DNA of 64,000 bases. Origin: Pseudomonadota bacterium. GTDB lineage: Bacteria; Pseudomonadota; Gammaproteobacteria; Pseudomonadales; Moraxellaceae. The number at the start of each line of letters is the position of its first letter. Positions within the stretch are counted from its first letter, which is position 1. The stretch covers positions 1 to 64,000 of the forward strand of contig JAJXWR010000001.1 of assembly GCA_021781515.1 (NCBI GenBank). The letters are read 5' to 3'. Below, piece after piece: positions 1 to 9,099 of this stretch. The notes under the pieces are model-generated. The model had not been told where the DNA came from. It ran no database searches and worked only from the letters and a program-made list of their open reading frames with translations. Both the position numbers and the translations under genes were made by a program.

Positions 1-123
1 AAAAAGGGACACTCAATGGGTCGCCAAAGGGAGGAACGTCGAGTCCTTGGAGCAGTTTGCGTCAAAAGTTCTCTGCTTGGTCTGAGTAGGAGTAATATCC
101 TATGCCCCAAGATAAACAGAGAA

Positions 124-145
124 CCCCTTGGCTTTAGCCATGGGG
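124..145 (+). repeat. IS200/IS605-type subterminal hairpin, probably the right end of an element lying mostly left of the window
   Basis: Imperfect palindrome ccccttggctttagccatgggg followed by agtgtcag, typical of IS200/IS605 ends. 21 nt (125-145) recur exactly, inverted, at 51786-51806. Confidence 0.55.
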
Positions 146-285
146 AGTGTCAGAATATATCTGTTGCCCATGCTGATTTAATAATCTCAGGTCATGAAGT
201 TTGTCATGCTGAAAAAGAATGATATAATATATTGATTTTTAAGCAAAAAATAACAACAAAACAAATGATGTTGTTATTGTCGCAC

Positions 286-2000
286 GTAACTGCTCACCCC
301 CCCCCCCACCTATGGCTGGATATCACCTGACAGAGCCATTTGGATGGCGACGAGAGGATTGTGCCCTTTGCTCGCCATCGATTGCAGATAACTTGAGATA
401 CGACAATAAGCCTCAGCGTATTGTACGGTTCGAAAACAGCCTGAGACTTTTTGTTTGACCTTGGCCATTCTCAAGTCCCGCTCACCCCGATTATTGGTGA
501 ATGGAACCTGAGCATTCGCAGCAAACAGCAGGACGGCTTTTTCATGTTTTTTCAACCGCTCCCATAGATTGTGGGCATCAGATTTAGCGAGTTTACCTCT
601 TTGGCCTGGGGTTCGGGGTTCGATGGGCGGCATCTGCTTAGCACCTCGGGTCAGGATGTTCCGGTAGCGCTTTTGCAGGTTGGTATATTCGCGTTCGTTC
701 AGGCATTTTTCGGCACGGTCTGAGACTTTAGCACAGGTTTCCTGCAGGAGACGCTTCATGGCACGTGCCCAAGGGTAGTCATGAGCATCGATGATAAAGC
801 GTAACTCCCGCACCAAATGGGCGCCACACAACCCATGTCCGCAATACCCATAGGACAGATAGGAAGCCCAACAATCATGGATGATGGTCCCACCATAGTT
901 GGGAATAATGGCGATCTTCTCAATAGCCTCCTTGCCTCGTTTGGAATGAAGGAACTTGAGCGTTATGGGCCCCGATGAATAGACGTGAATCCAGTAATTG
1001 CGTTTATCAACCCGCAAAGATGTTTCATCTACATGAAGCACGGAACTCGCCAGCAATTGGGCCTTGGCCTGCTGCTCCCATCCTTCAAGTGCCTGATGCA
1101 GCCGCCACACGAACTTCAGTAGGGTGGCGGCGGACAGCATCTCTCCGATCATCGCATTGATCAGTTTTTGCACACGCCCAATGGCGACCATCTGGCCAAG
1201 CATCAGGTTGATCGCAAAGGCCTTGAGACCTAGACCATACTGCAATGGACTGGGCATGTTCTCTGGAAACGTACCCATGACCTGCTTATTGCAACAGGGG
1301 CACTGCTTGAGTTGCGCATCCACATGCGTCACGACTTTTTCAAACACGATGTCGATCGTTGTACGCCGTTGATGAGCCACACAGGGCTCCTGAGTCAAAT
1401 CTTCACCACAGGCATCGCAAAAGGACACATGGGAAATCTGGACCGTCTCACGGGTGCGCGTATGTGCCGGAGGTTCCTCCGGAGGACCATTACCCTGAGA
1501 GCCTTGGGAAAGGGCGCTGTTGTCCTTGTCAGATTTGGAGGGTGGAATGCTGGAATTGGCGCTTGTTTTGGACGTGAGCTTTTCCAGGAAAACAGCCAGA
1601 ATCAGATCAATAACCATGAGCATGCTGCTCATCAAGAGCTTAACTTCTGCGGACACCAAATTCCGACTGCACAGCGCCTCGAAATCAAGTTTGATTCGGG
1701 ATACTTCACTTCGGACTGATTCCTTATTAATGCTTGCCATTGATACCCAAGGCCATCGCTTTGCTTGAATAGCGCCATGATATCACGGCTTTTTTTGACC
1801 CTCTGAGCGTCCCATGGCAGGGCAAATCGGGATTTTTTGATTCTCACAGAGAATGACGTGGCGAACGTCGCAACAAAAGGCGTTAAGCGGTGTTCATGGA
1901 CGATTTTTAAGGCAATGCTGAATGTCGGGAAAAATCACCAAAAAATCATGTCAAGAAAAATTTTAAATATTTTCGCTGACTTCAGGGGGTGAGCAGTTAC
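286..2000 (-). mobile_element. Complete IS66-family insertion sequence (single-ORF, ISBst12-like organisation), 1715 bp
   Basis: 16-bp perfect terminal inverted repeats GTAACTGCTCACCCCC (286-301) and GGGGGTGAGCAGTTAC (1985-2000), flanked by the 8-bp direct repeat TGTCGCAC at 278-285 and 2001-2008. One intact transposase ORF, no tnpA/tnpB accessory ORFs. Confidence 0.95.
310..1740 (-). CDS. IS66 family transposase
   Basis: 476 aa with CxxC zinc-finger regions (CDACGEDL, CPCCNKQV), HVDETSLRV, IIHDCWASY and TNNRGERDLRMAKVKQKVSGCFRT motifs. Confidence 0.95.
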   Translation of the reverse strand: MASINKESVRSEVSRIKLDFEALCSRNLVSAEVKLLMSSMLMVIDLILAVFLEKLTSKTSANSSIPPSKSDKDNSALSQGSQGNGPPEEPPAHTRTRETVQISHVSFCDACGEDLTQEPCVAHQRRTTIDIVFEKVVTHVDAQLKQCPCCNKQVMGTFPENMPSPLQYGLGLKAFAINLMLGQMVAIGRVQKLINAMIGEMLSAATLLKFVWRLHQALEGWEQQAKAQLLASSVLHVDETSLRVDKRNYWIHVYSSGPITLKFLHSKRGKEAIEKIAIIPNYGGTIIHDCWASYLSYGYCGHGLCGAHLVRELRFIIDAHDYPWARAMKRLLQETCAKVSDRAEKCLNEREYTNLQKRYRNILTRGAKQMPPIEPRTPGQRGKLAKSDAHNLWERLKKHEKAVLLFAANAQVPFTNNRGERDLRMAKVKQKVSGCFRTVQYAEAYCRISSYLQSMASKGHNPLVAIQMALSGDIQP

Positions 2001-2435
2001 TGTCGCACCATACAAAAATCAAATCACTCATAAATCCTGATACACATTCTTTCGTATTGCCAAAATTAACCTCGGATTTTTTGAAACGCAATGATAATCA
2101 GATAGCCAATCTATTCAGTAGTGTGTCAACGGAGGGAGAAAAAGGGCAGTAATGGTTGTGGCTCAAGTCTTAATCCCTTTTAGATCAGGGCTCGATTCCG
2201 ACTTACTGGACCAGTCACATTTGCCGGCCCCGTGAAGTAACAATATTGCAATTACACATGTGATTAAAGACGATGATGCTCGGGTGTAGAGCCATCGGTC
2301 ATTGTGTGGATCGCTTCACAGTTGCGACTGATTCCGGTGGTAACATCCGATAGGCGGTGTAATCTGCCTTATGAGTAACCGCCGAAAAATAGTTGTTTTA
2401 TGGTGTGATAGGGTACTATGTATCTATAGACTTTC

Positions 2436-3041
2436 ATGGGCTGTGACCGGCGGCAGGGGCATATCGATGTGAGCAGGATACACAACAGCATTAAAGATAC
2501 AGTGTTCTTTGCACCAGGCTTTACTTTGCTGGAACTGGTCACGACAGTGGCTATTGTCGGCATTGTTTCGGCCATGGCCATCAGTTTGTACCAGACAAGT
2601 GTAGCGAAAAACCGTATTGGCACGGAGATCAATACGTTCATGACGGATCTGACGTTCGCTGCGGCTGAAGCGGTGCGTACTGGTCAGGACGTTACGTTGT
2701 GTGTGTCGGTGAATGGGACGAGTTGTAGTACCTCAACGTTGTGGAGTCAGGGCTGGATTATTTTTGATGATCCAACAGGATCGCAGCAAACGGTAACAGG
2801 GACGGTCATTCGGCGGCGGCAGCCGGCTTTTTCCGGTGGGGACAGTTTTACAGCGGATAATGCGATTGCTGCAGTGACCTGGAACCGCGGGGGCTATGTG
2901 TCCAGTATTGCGCCGACCATTGCGCAAGTGACGTTTACTGATCATGCATCGACGGTGTCGACAGCGACGACGCTTTGTGTGGCGCTTGGGTTTTTGGGGC
3001 AAGTGACTTCAGAGAATCCGGGGCAGGGGAATTGCCAATGA
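2436..3041 (+). CDS. fimT: Minor pseudopilin, FimT/GspH family (start uncertain)
   Basis: Prepilin motif G/FTLLELVTTVAIVGIVSAMAIS; first gene of a minor-pilin operon. Confidence 0.8.
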   Translation: MGCDRRQGHIDVSRIHNSIKDTVFFAPGFTLLELVTTVAIVGIVSAMAISLYQTSVAKNRIGTEINTFMTDLTFAAAEAVRTGQDVTLCVSVNGTSCSTSTLWSQGWIIFDDPTGSQQTVTGTVIRRRQPAFSGGDSFTADNAIAAVTWNRGGYVSSIAPTIAQVTFTDHASTVSTATTLCVALGFLGQVTSENPGQGNCQ

Positions 3042-3613
3042 ATGCTTCTGGTGGATTCAGCATGATTGAACTGATGGTAGCGGTATTGATCATTTCGGTG
3101 GGTCTGCTGGGAGTCGCCAAGATTGATGCGGTAACGGTCAGTGAAGGGACGGTGTCTACTGTGCGTCTGGCGATTGTGAATGATGTGGCCAGTCTGGCCG
3201 GGGCGATGCGTGCCAATGAAATGTACTGGCAGACCAGTACGGTGCCAACTTTTGTCAGTGTGTCGGCAGGAACGGCACAACAAGGAGGATCGACGTTGTC
3301 GGTGACAGCCCCGTCGGAGTTGATGTCTTCGCAGATTCCTTCGGGAAATTGTACGAATTCTTCCTTGGCCTGTACACCGGCACAAATGGCGGCACTGGAT
3401 TTACAGCAGTATGCTACGGTCCTGTCCCAGGTGATTCCTGGGGGTTTCAGCAGTATCAGTTGTACGCAGGCAGCTTCTGCGACCTCGCCGGCAATCTGCC
3501 AGGTCAGTGTTCAATGGAGCGAGAATCAGGTGGCCATTAATAATGCTGTGCATGCGGCGGCAGCCAAGCAGCCGACTCAAACGCAGATTTATACGCAGAT
3601 GGTGCAACCATGA
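3038..3613 (+). CDS. pilV: Type IV pilus modification protein PilV
   Basis: MNASGGFSMIELMVAVLIISVGLLGVAKIDAV; ATGA overlap with the upstream stop; position between fimT and pilW. Confidence 0.85.
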   Translation: MNASGGFSMIELMVAVLIISVGLLGVAKIDAVTVSEGTVSTVRLAIVNDVASLAGAMRANEMYWQTSTVPTFVSVSAGTAQQGGSTLSVTAPSELMSSQIPSGNCTNSSLACTPAQMAALDLQQYATVLSQVIPGGFSSISCTQAASATSPAICQVSVQWSENQVAINNAVHAAAAKQPTQTQIYTQMVQP

Positions 3614-4416
3614 GCTTACGCAGCGCCTTCAGAGGGCAGGCGGGTTATAGTCTGGTGGAATTGTTGGTGGCGATGACCATGGGGCTGTTTGTGATGGCCG
3701 GTATACTGTCGGTCTTGCTGACTGTGTATCGAACCAGTCAGGGACAAAACCAGACGACCCAGTTGGCCAATAATGCATATTTTGCGCTGAATCTGTTGAC
3801 GCAAACGATTCAGGCATCGGGGTATATTCCGGATCCAACCACGGAGTCAACGAGCACTGCAATGCCAGCGACGGCGTTGTATGCGCAGGCTGGGCAGTTT
3901 ATTAGCGGTACTTATGGGGGGACGACCCAAAGTGATACGTTGTCGGTACGCTACGTGTCTGGACTGATCAATGACCAGATCGGGCAGCAGGATACTCAGA
4001 TCAACTGTATTGGTCGGGGCCTGCCTACTGGGGTGGTCGCCAATAATCCTTCGACGTTCTATATTTTTGATCAGACGTTGCAGGTGGACACTAACGGTAA
4101 TCTGGTCTGTATGTACACCGGAGAGACTTTTAATCCGCAGACACAGGTAACGACCATTACGGAGCCGACGAGCACCTACACCCTGCTAGGAAGTAGTAAC
4201 AATAAAGTTTTCAATCAATTGAGCGTTCTTTATGGTGTTGATACCAATGGAGATGGTTCAGTGGATACGTACGAGAATGCCTCACAGGTGACCAATTGGT
4301 CGCAGGTGCTTTCGGTACAAATCATCCTGGTACTCAACAATCCTTTGGCAGCACAGGCGGGTCAACCGGCAACGTTGACCTACAGTAAAACCATACCATT
4401 GATGAATCACTCATGA
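3610..4416 (+). CDS. pilW: PilW family minor pilin
   Basis: GYSLVELLVAMTMGLFVMAGILSVLLTVYRTSQ and conserved operon order; overlaps pilV stop. Confidence 0.85.
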   Translation: MSLRSAFRGQAGYSLVELLVAMTMGLFVMAGILSVLLTVYRTSQGQNQTTQLANNAYFALNLLTQTIQASGYIPDPTTESTSTAMPATALYAQAGQFISGTYGGTTQSDTLSVRYVSGLINDQIGQQDTQINCIGRGLPTGVVANNPSTFYIFDQTLQVDTNGNLVCMYTGETFNPQTQVTTITEPTSTYTLLGSSNNKVFNQLSVLYGVDTNGDGSVDTYENASQVTNWSQVLSVQIILVLNNPLAAQAGQPATLTYSKTIPLMNHS

Positions 4417-4997
4417 AAATTTTTTTTAGGTGTGATGTGCAGCAGCGGCGTGGTTTTATCTTGCTCAATAGTCTGGTGCTGCTGCTGATATTGACCATTT
4501 TGGCCGTTGGATTGTTCAAAATGGTGGGTGAACAGCATCATGTGACCGCGGCGATGCGCGATAAACAACTGGCAGTTACCAATGCCCTGAGTGCGGAGCA
4601 ATATGCGGAATGGTGGGTGTTGCAGGGGAGTGGTGCTGCCAATACAGGCGTCTGTACGACAACGGCAACGACCAGTACCGCCATGGTGTGCACCAATCCA
4701 TTAGTGGCTCCGGTGACGCTGCCCTGGACGGCACTGGATTCCAGTGGTACGGCACAGAACGTTGGGGTGACGTATGTGCCGCCGGCTAATCTCCTGAACA
4801 TCAGTACGTCAGGAGGGGCGAATGTCGTGTATGCCAGCCCGGGGTTTTACGTTCAGTATGCGGGACCCAGTGCGGATGGTCAGGGGATTTTGTATCAGAT
4901 CAACGCTTATGGGTATGGGGGCGCAGCAGACTCTGTGGGTGTGGTGCAGGATACCTATGAAGTCACCAGTGGGGTAGTCAACCGGGGAGGTCTCTGA
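4413..4997 (+). CDS. pilX: PilX-like minor pilus assembly protein
   Basis: RRGFILLNSLVLLLILTILAVGLFKM (PilX-type prepilin without Glu5), position between pilW and pilY1, ATGA overlap. Confidence 0.75.
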   Translation: MKIFFRCDVQQRRGFILLNSLVLLLILTILAVGLFKMVGEQHHVTAAMRDKQLAVTNALSAEQYAEWWVLQGSGAANTGVCTTTATTSTAMVCTNPLVAPVTLPWTALDSSGTAQNVGVTYVPPANLLNISTSGGANVVYASPGFYVQYAGPSADGQGILYQINAYGYGGAADSVGVVQDTYEVTSGVVNRGGL

Positions 4998-4999
4998 AC

Positions 5000-7900
5000 A
5001 TGTTCAGTCTATTCAAGTGGAGAAGGGCGAGGCCAATCCAGGGAAGCACATGGTTGCTGGCCGTAGTGAGCGGGATGCTTATGCTTAGTCCGGTGGCCCA
5101 GGCGGACGGGACGACGCAAAATATTTCGGAAAATTTCACCGGTACGACCACGGTCAATTCCTGGGAATCCATCAATGCCTGCCTGACAGCGGGGGCCTCG
5201 GCGGAACATCATGCTCCTGTGTTAAGAAGTGGTCAAGTGCCAGGGTGTGCCACCACGGATTTTTTTGGTAATGCGCAAAAAGGCGGCTACAGCAGTGACT
5301 CCCTGGGGAGTGCACCGGACCCGGTGGGCTATGGGGCACTGCGTTTAACCAATGATGGCAATAGTGAATCGGGGGGGATATTCTCAACCACGCCCTTTGA
5401 TGCCAGCAGTGGGGTGAGTATTACCTACATTACCACCAGTTATGAAGGCGATTCAGGGGGCGCTGGTGCCGATGGTGCAGACGGTATTGGTTTTTATTTA
5501 CTGGATGGTTCGCAGTTTAATTTTACCAGTAATAATACCTCAGGAACTGGCTTACCATTGCTGTCTTATAATGCCGACGCCACCAATATTACGCCCGTGG
5601 GTGGCCAGGACGTAGTGGCGCACCTGGGTGCCTGGGGAGGAAGTCTGGGATACAGTTGCAGTAATGTGAATAACCCGTTTAACGGGATGGTGGGGGGGTA
5701 TTTGGGACTGGGTATGGACGAATACGGCAATTTCATGAATTACGGTGACAATACCGCCACCGGTACTGGTTATCATCCCAGTGAAATCGGGATGCGTGGT
5801 CACGGCAATGTGTCGTGGGACTGGCTCAATGCAAACTATAACAGCTACTTGAGTCCAGTGCCGTCCTCCATGATCAACCAAGTGGTAAAAAACACCTGTA
5901 AAACCGGGCTGTTGTATACCACGGATGATAGTGGGAATCTGCAGTTGGCTAAAAATGCCAATGGGAATAACATTCCTGTTGCTGATTTTGCGTACTTGCC
6001 CAACAGTTATGTCTCGTTGCCGGTAAAAATTGCCAATGAGTCAGCCACCCGTCGTGGCCAGGCGACGCCGATCTATTACAAGTTATTGATTTCAGCGCAG
6101 GGAAAAATGACGTTTTCCTATGCTATCAATGGAGGTGCGTTTACGACGCTGATTAACAATAAGGATATTACGGCCAGTAACGGGCCCTTGCCACAAAAAC
6201 TCTATTTCGGTTTTGGGGGTTCAACGGGGGGCAGTCGCAATGTCCATGAGATTACCTGTTTTCAGGCGCAACCTTCGGATATAGCATCCAGCTCAGCGAC
6301 AGCCAATACACAGCAGACGGGAGCCGTACAGACCAGTACCCAAGTGTATTTGGCTTATTATCATCCGAGTGGGTGGTGGGGTAGTCTGCAGTCGTATTAT
6401 TTGACGACGAAAATTAATGGCGGCATTACGACGGTGTCCTTAAATTCTACACCCAATTGGGACAGCACCTGTACCTTGACCGGGGCATCGTTGTTGCCAA
6501 CGGGGGTGTGTCCAGGGGGCTCGGCGTCTATAGGGCAAAGCCCCAGTAACCGGGTCATTCTTACCTGGAATCCATCGACAGGAGCGACCAACGGGTTTAG
6601 CGGTCAAGGGGTTCCGTTCGAGTGGTCGAATACGGACCTGAGCTCGACGCAGCAAACGGCGCTGAGTTCACAGAATCGGCTGAATTTTTTGCGCGGTGAC
6701 CGGAGTAATGAATTGGCCAGTGGTGGTACTTATCGCGATCGGGTAAGCGTACTGGGTGATATTCAGGATTCCAGTCCACAGTGGGTGGGTGCCCCCAGCA
6801 GTCCTTATACCGTTACCTGGAAGGATCAGCTCTACCCCACGGCCACAATGCAGGAAAATTCTCCCACCTATGCCAGTTTTAAATCGGGCAAGGCGCAACG
6901 GGAAGATGTTATTTATGTAGGAGCCAATGACGGATTGTTGCATGGTTTTCGCAGTGGCTATTACACGAATTCAGGCAGTTATGTGGCAACCACGAATGAC
7001 GGGGCCGAAGTACTGGCGTATATGCCACAGGTCGTACTGAACAACATTCATACGACCAGTAATAATTCGTTGGACGTCTCAAATGCCGCTTATGCGCACC
7101 AGTGGTATGTCGATGCGACGCCGGGTGTGGGGGATCTCTATTATTCGGGGGCTTGGCATACCTGGCTAGTGGGGGGCTTGGGAACGGGGCCGGTGCTGGG
7201 TGCGGCGACTTCGGCTCCGGATGTGTATGCCCTGGGTATTACGAATCCGACGCTGTTTGCTGAAACCGGGGCTGCCAGTATTGTCAAGGGCGACTGGACG
7301 CCAGCAACGATCAGTTGCGTTAATGTCAGTTCCTGCGGCAACAATCTGGGGGGGATCTATGGTGATCCGCAGATTCGTCGGCTGCATAACGGAGACTGGG
7401 GCGTTATTTTTGGTAATGGTCTGAACAGTGCCAATGGGACCGCTGGCCTGTTTATCATGGAAATCGTAGCCGCTACCGGCAATATTGAGTTTCGTTATCT
7501 GGACACCGGAGTCGCTGTAGGCAGTAAGGATGGAATTGCTACGGTAGCAGCGGCAGATATGGATGGGGATCATATTACCGATTATGTCTATGCCGGTGAT
7601 TTATTGGGCAATGTCTGGCGTTTCGATCTGACCAGTAATAATCCGGCCAACTGGAAAGTCTCGTCATTTAATGGCAGTTCGTCGGGATCGCCATTATTTA
7701 CCACCGCAATGGGACAGCCCATTACCACTCGGTTGGTGTTGGTCTCGGTGCCTTCGCAACAATCAGCTCAACCCCGATTCATGGTGGAGTTTGGTACGGG
7801 GCAGATTATTGGACAGTCCTGGAATACGGCTGCTGCCTACGCTACTGCGCAGCAGGCCATGTATGGAATATGGGACTGGAATATGAATGCCTGGAATACA

Positions 7901-8497
7901 CTGAACCCCGCTGTCACGTATGCGACGCTCACCGCACCGCAACGCATTGCGCAAAGCAATCTGCAAAAGCAGACAGTGACCAACACCACGACGGGAAGTG
8001 GCGCAGTCGTCGCCTTTCGGCAACTGAGCAGCAATGTCGTGTGCTGGGACAATACCAGTACCTGTAGTTCAGGCAATAATCAGTATGGGTGGGTATTGAA
8101 TTTTCCTGCGACAGGAACATCGGGGGTTTTTGAGCAAGTGATTTATAATCCGATCCTGACCTATGGTCAACTGGTATTCAATACCACGATTCCGCCGACC
8201 TATTCCATTTATAACTGCAATTCCTCGCAACCGAGTGGTTACACGATGTCGCTGAATCCCAATGATGGGGGGGCGACGTTGCATTCTGCCTTCAGTGCAA
8301 CGGTCAATGGCGTGTTTGCGACACCTATACTCAATGGCGCTGAACTGAATGCTACCGGTACACCCTTTGTGCTGTCCATGAATGGCGGTGCCTATCTGGT
8401 GAATCAGACTGTATCGGGACAGGGAGTGGTGCTGCCCTTGAATCCTGCAGGGAATGCAGGAATTGGCAAGCGGTTGAACTGGATGCAACTGCGTTAA
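5000..8497 (+). CDS. pilY1: PilY1/PilC-type pilus tip protein with L-type lectin-like N-terminal domain
   Basis: C-terminal PilY1 signatures YRDRVSVLGDIQDSSPQWVG, DVIYVGANDGLLHGF and the calcium-loop-like DMDGDHITDYVYAGDLLGNVWRFDL; N-terminal GADGIGFYLLDGS, GGYLGLGMDEYGNF and LYFGFGGSTGGSRNVHEI. Confidence 0.88.
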   Translation: MFSLFKWRRARPIQGSTWLLAVVSGMLMLSPVAQADGTTQNISENFTGTTTVNSWESINACLTAGASAEHHAPVLRSGQVPGCATTDFFGNAQKGGYSSDSLGSAPDPVGYGALRLTNDGNSESGGIFSTTPFDASSGVSITYITTSYEGDSGGAGADGADGIGFYLLDGSQFNFTSNNTSGTGLPLLSYNADATNITPVGGQDVVAHLGAWGGSLGYSCSNVNNPFNGMVGGYLGLGMDEYGNFMNYGDNTATGTGYHPSEIGMRGHGNVSWDWLNANYNSYLSPVPSSMINQVVKNTCKTGLLYTTDDSGNLQLAKNANGNNIPVADFAYLPNSYVSLPVKIANESATRRGQATPIYYKLLISAQGKMTFSYAINGGAFTTLINNKDITASNGPLPQKLYFGFGGSTGGSRNVHEITCFQAQPSDIASSSATANTQQTGAVQTSTQVYLAYYHPSGWWGSLQSYYLTTKINGGITTVSLNSTPNWDSTCTLTGASLLPTGVCPGGSASIGQSPSNRVILTWNPSTGATNGFSGQGVPFEWSNTDLSSTQQTALSSQNRLNFLRGDRSNELASGGTYRDRVSVLGDIQDSSPQWVGAPSSPYTVTWKDQLYPTATMQENSPTYASFKSGKAQREDVIYVGANDGLLHGFRSGYYTNSGSYVATTNDGAEVLAYMPQVVLNNIHTTSNNSLDVSNAAYAHQWYVDATPGVGDLYYSGAWHTWLVGGLGTGPVLGAATSAPDVYALGITNPTLFAETGAASIVKGDWTPATISCVNVSSCGNNLGGIYGDPQIRRLHNGDWGVIFGNGLNSANGTAGLFIMEIVAATGNIEFRYLDTGVAVGSKDGIATVAAADMDGDHITDYVYAGDLLGNVWRFDLTSNNPANWKVSSFNGSSSGSPLFTTAMGQPITTRLVLVSVPSQQSAQPRFMVEFGTGQIIGQSWNTAAAYATAQQAMYGIWDWNMNAWNTLNPAVTYATLTAPQRIAQSNLQKQTVTNTTTGSGAVVAFRQLSSNVVCWDNTSTCSSGNNQYGWVLNFPATGTSGVFEQVIYNPILTYGQLVFNTTIPPTYSIYNCNSSQPSGYTMSLNPNDGGATLHSAFSATVNGVFATPILNGAELNATGTPFVLSMNGGAYLVNQTVSGQGVVLPLNPAGNAGIGKRLNWMQLR

Positions 8498-8554
8498 GTT
8501 TCTGCATCTGGAGAGGTTAGTAGATGGAAATTAACAGTTTTTTAGGAGGATATC

Positions 8555-8989
8555 GTGGATTTCGCACAAAGAGGAATGACGTTGATAGAACTGATGGTAG
8601 TGGTGGCGATTGTGGCCATCCTGTTGGCGGTGGCTATTCCCATGTATATGAATCAAGGTATGGAATCCCATCGGACCGATGCCAAAACCGCATTACTGGA
8701 TCTGGCAACGCGGGAAGAACGTTATTATTCAGTGAACAGCGTCTATACCAACGATCCGACGCAGTTGTATGGAGCGGGATCTGCTTTTCCGCTGCAGGTG
8801 GGTTCAGGAACGCCGGATTATCAGATTTCAGTCGTGACCCCGGCAGGAACGGTACCGGCGACCGGGAGTACGTTTAGTTTGTCAGCGGTACCGATCAATA
8901 ATCAGATTTCGGATACGTGCGGGACTTATTTGCTGGATAATACCGGCAACCAGAGCAATTCGGGCAATTCCACGACAAACTGCTGGTAA
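8555..8989 (+). CDS. pilE: Type IV pilin-like protein, PilE family
   Basis: RGMTLIELMVVVAIVAILLAVAIPMYMNQ prepilin motif and paired C-terminal cysteines; last gene of the pilus operon. Confidence 0.85.
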   Translation: MDFAQRGMTLIELMVVVAIVAILLAVAIPMYMNQGMESHRTDAKTALLDLATREERYYSVNSVYTNDPTQLYGAGSAFPLQVGSGTPDYQISVVTPAGTVPATGSTFSLSAVPINNQISDTCGTYLLDNTGNQSNSGNSTTNCW

Positions 8990-9099
8990 TGTTACGTTAA
9001 AGTGTTTAAACGGTATTTTATCTGAAAAGCCGGATATAATATATTCGCTGCTCTGGTTTCCTGGTTCAAAATGAATGTGGTGCAGATTGCCCGAGTCGA

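Noticed and set aside
16-222. 68-aa ORF at the window start as a real gene
   Set aside because: It runs through the IS200/IS605-type hairpin and shows no TnpB C-terminal signature; more likely non-coding element end.
975-1719. Plus-strand ORFs within the IS66 element
   Set aside because: Antisense to the intact transposase; no independent support.
2160-2235. tRNA-like T-arm (gctcgattccgact ... ggacca) upstream of fimT
   Set aside because: No complete cloverleaf could be folded by eye; acceptor and D/anticodon arms not evident.
8524-8877. 117-aa plus-strand ORF overlapping pilE
   Set aside because: Alternate frame of the prepilin gene; the pilE frame has the conserved prepilin motif.
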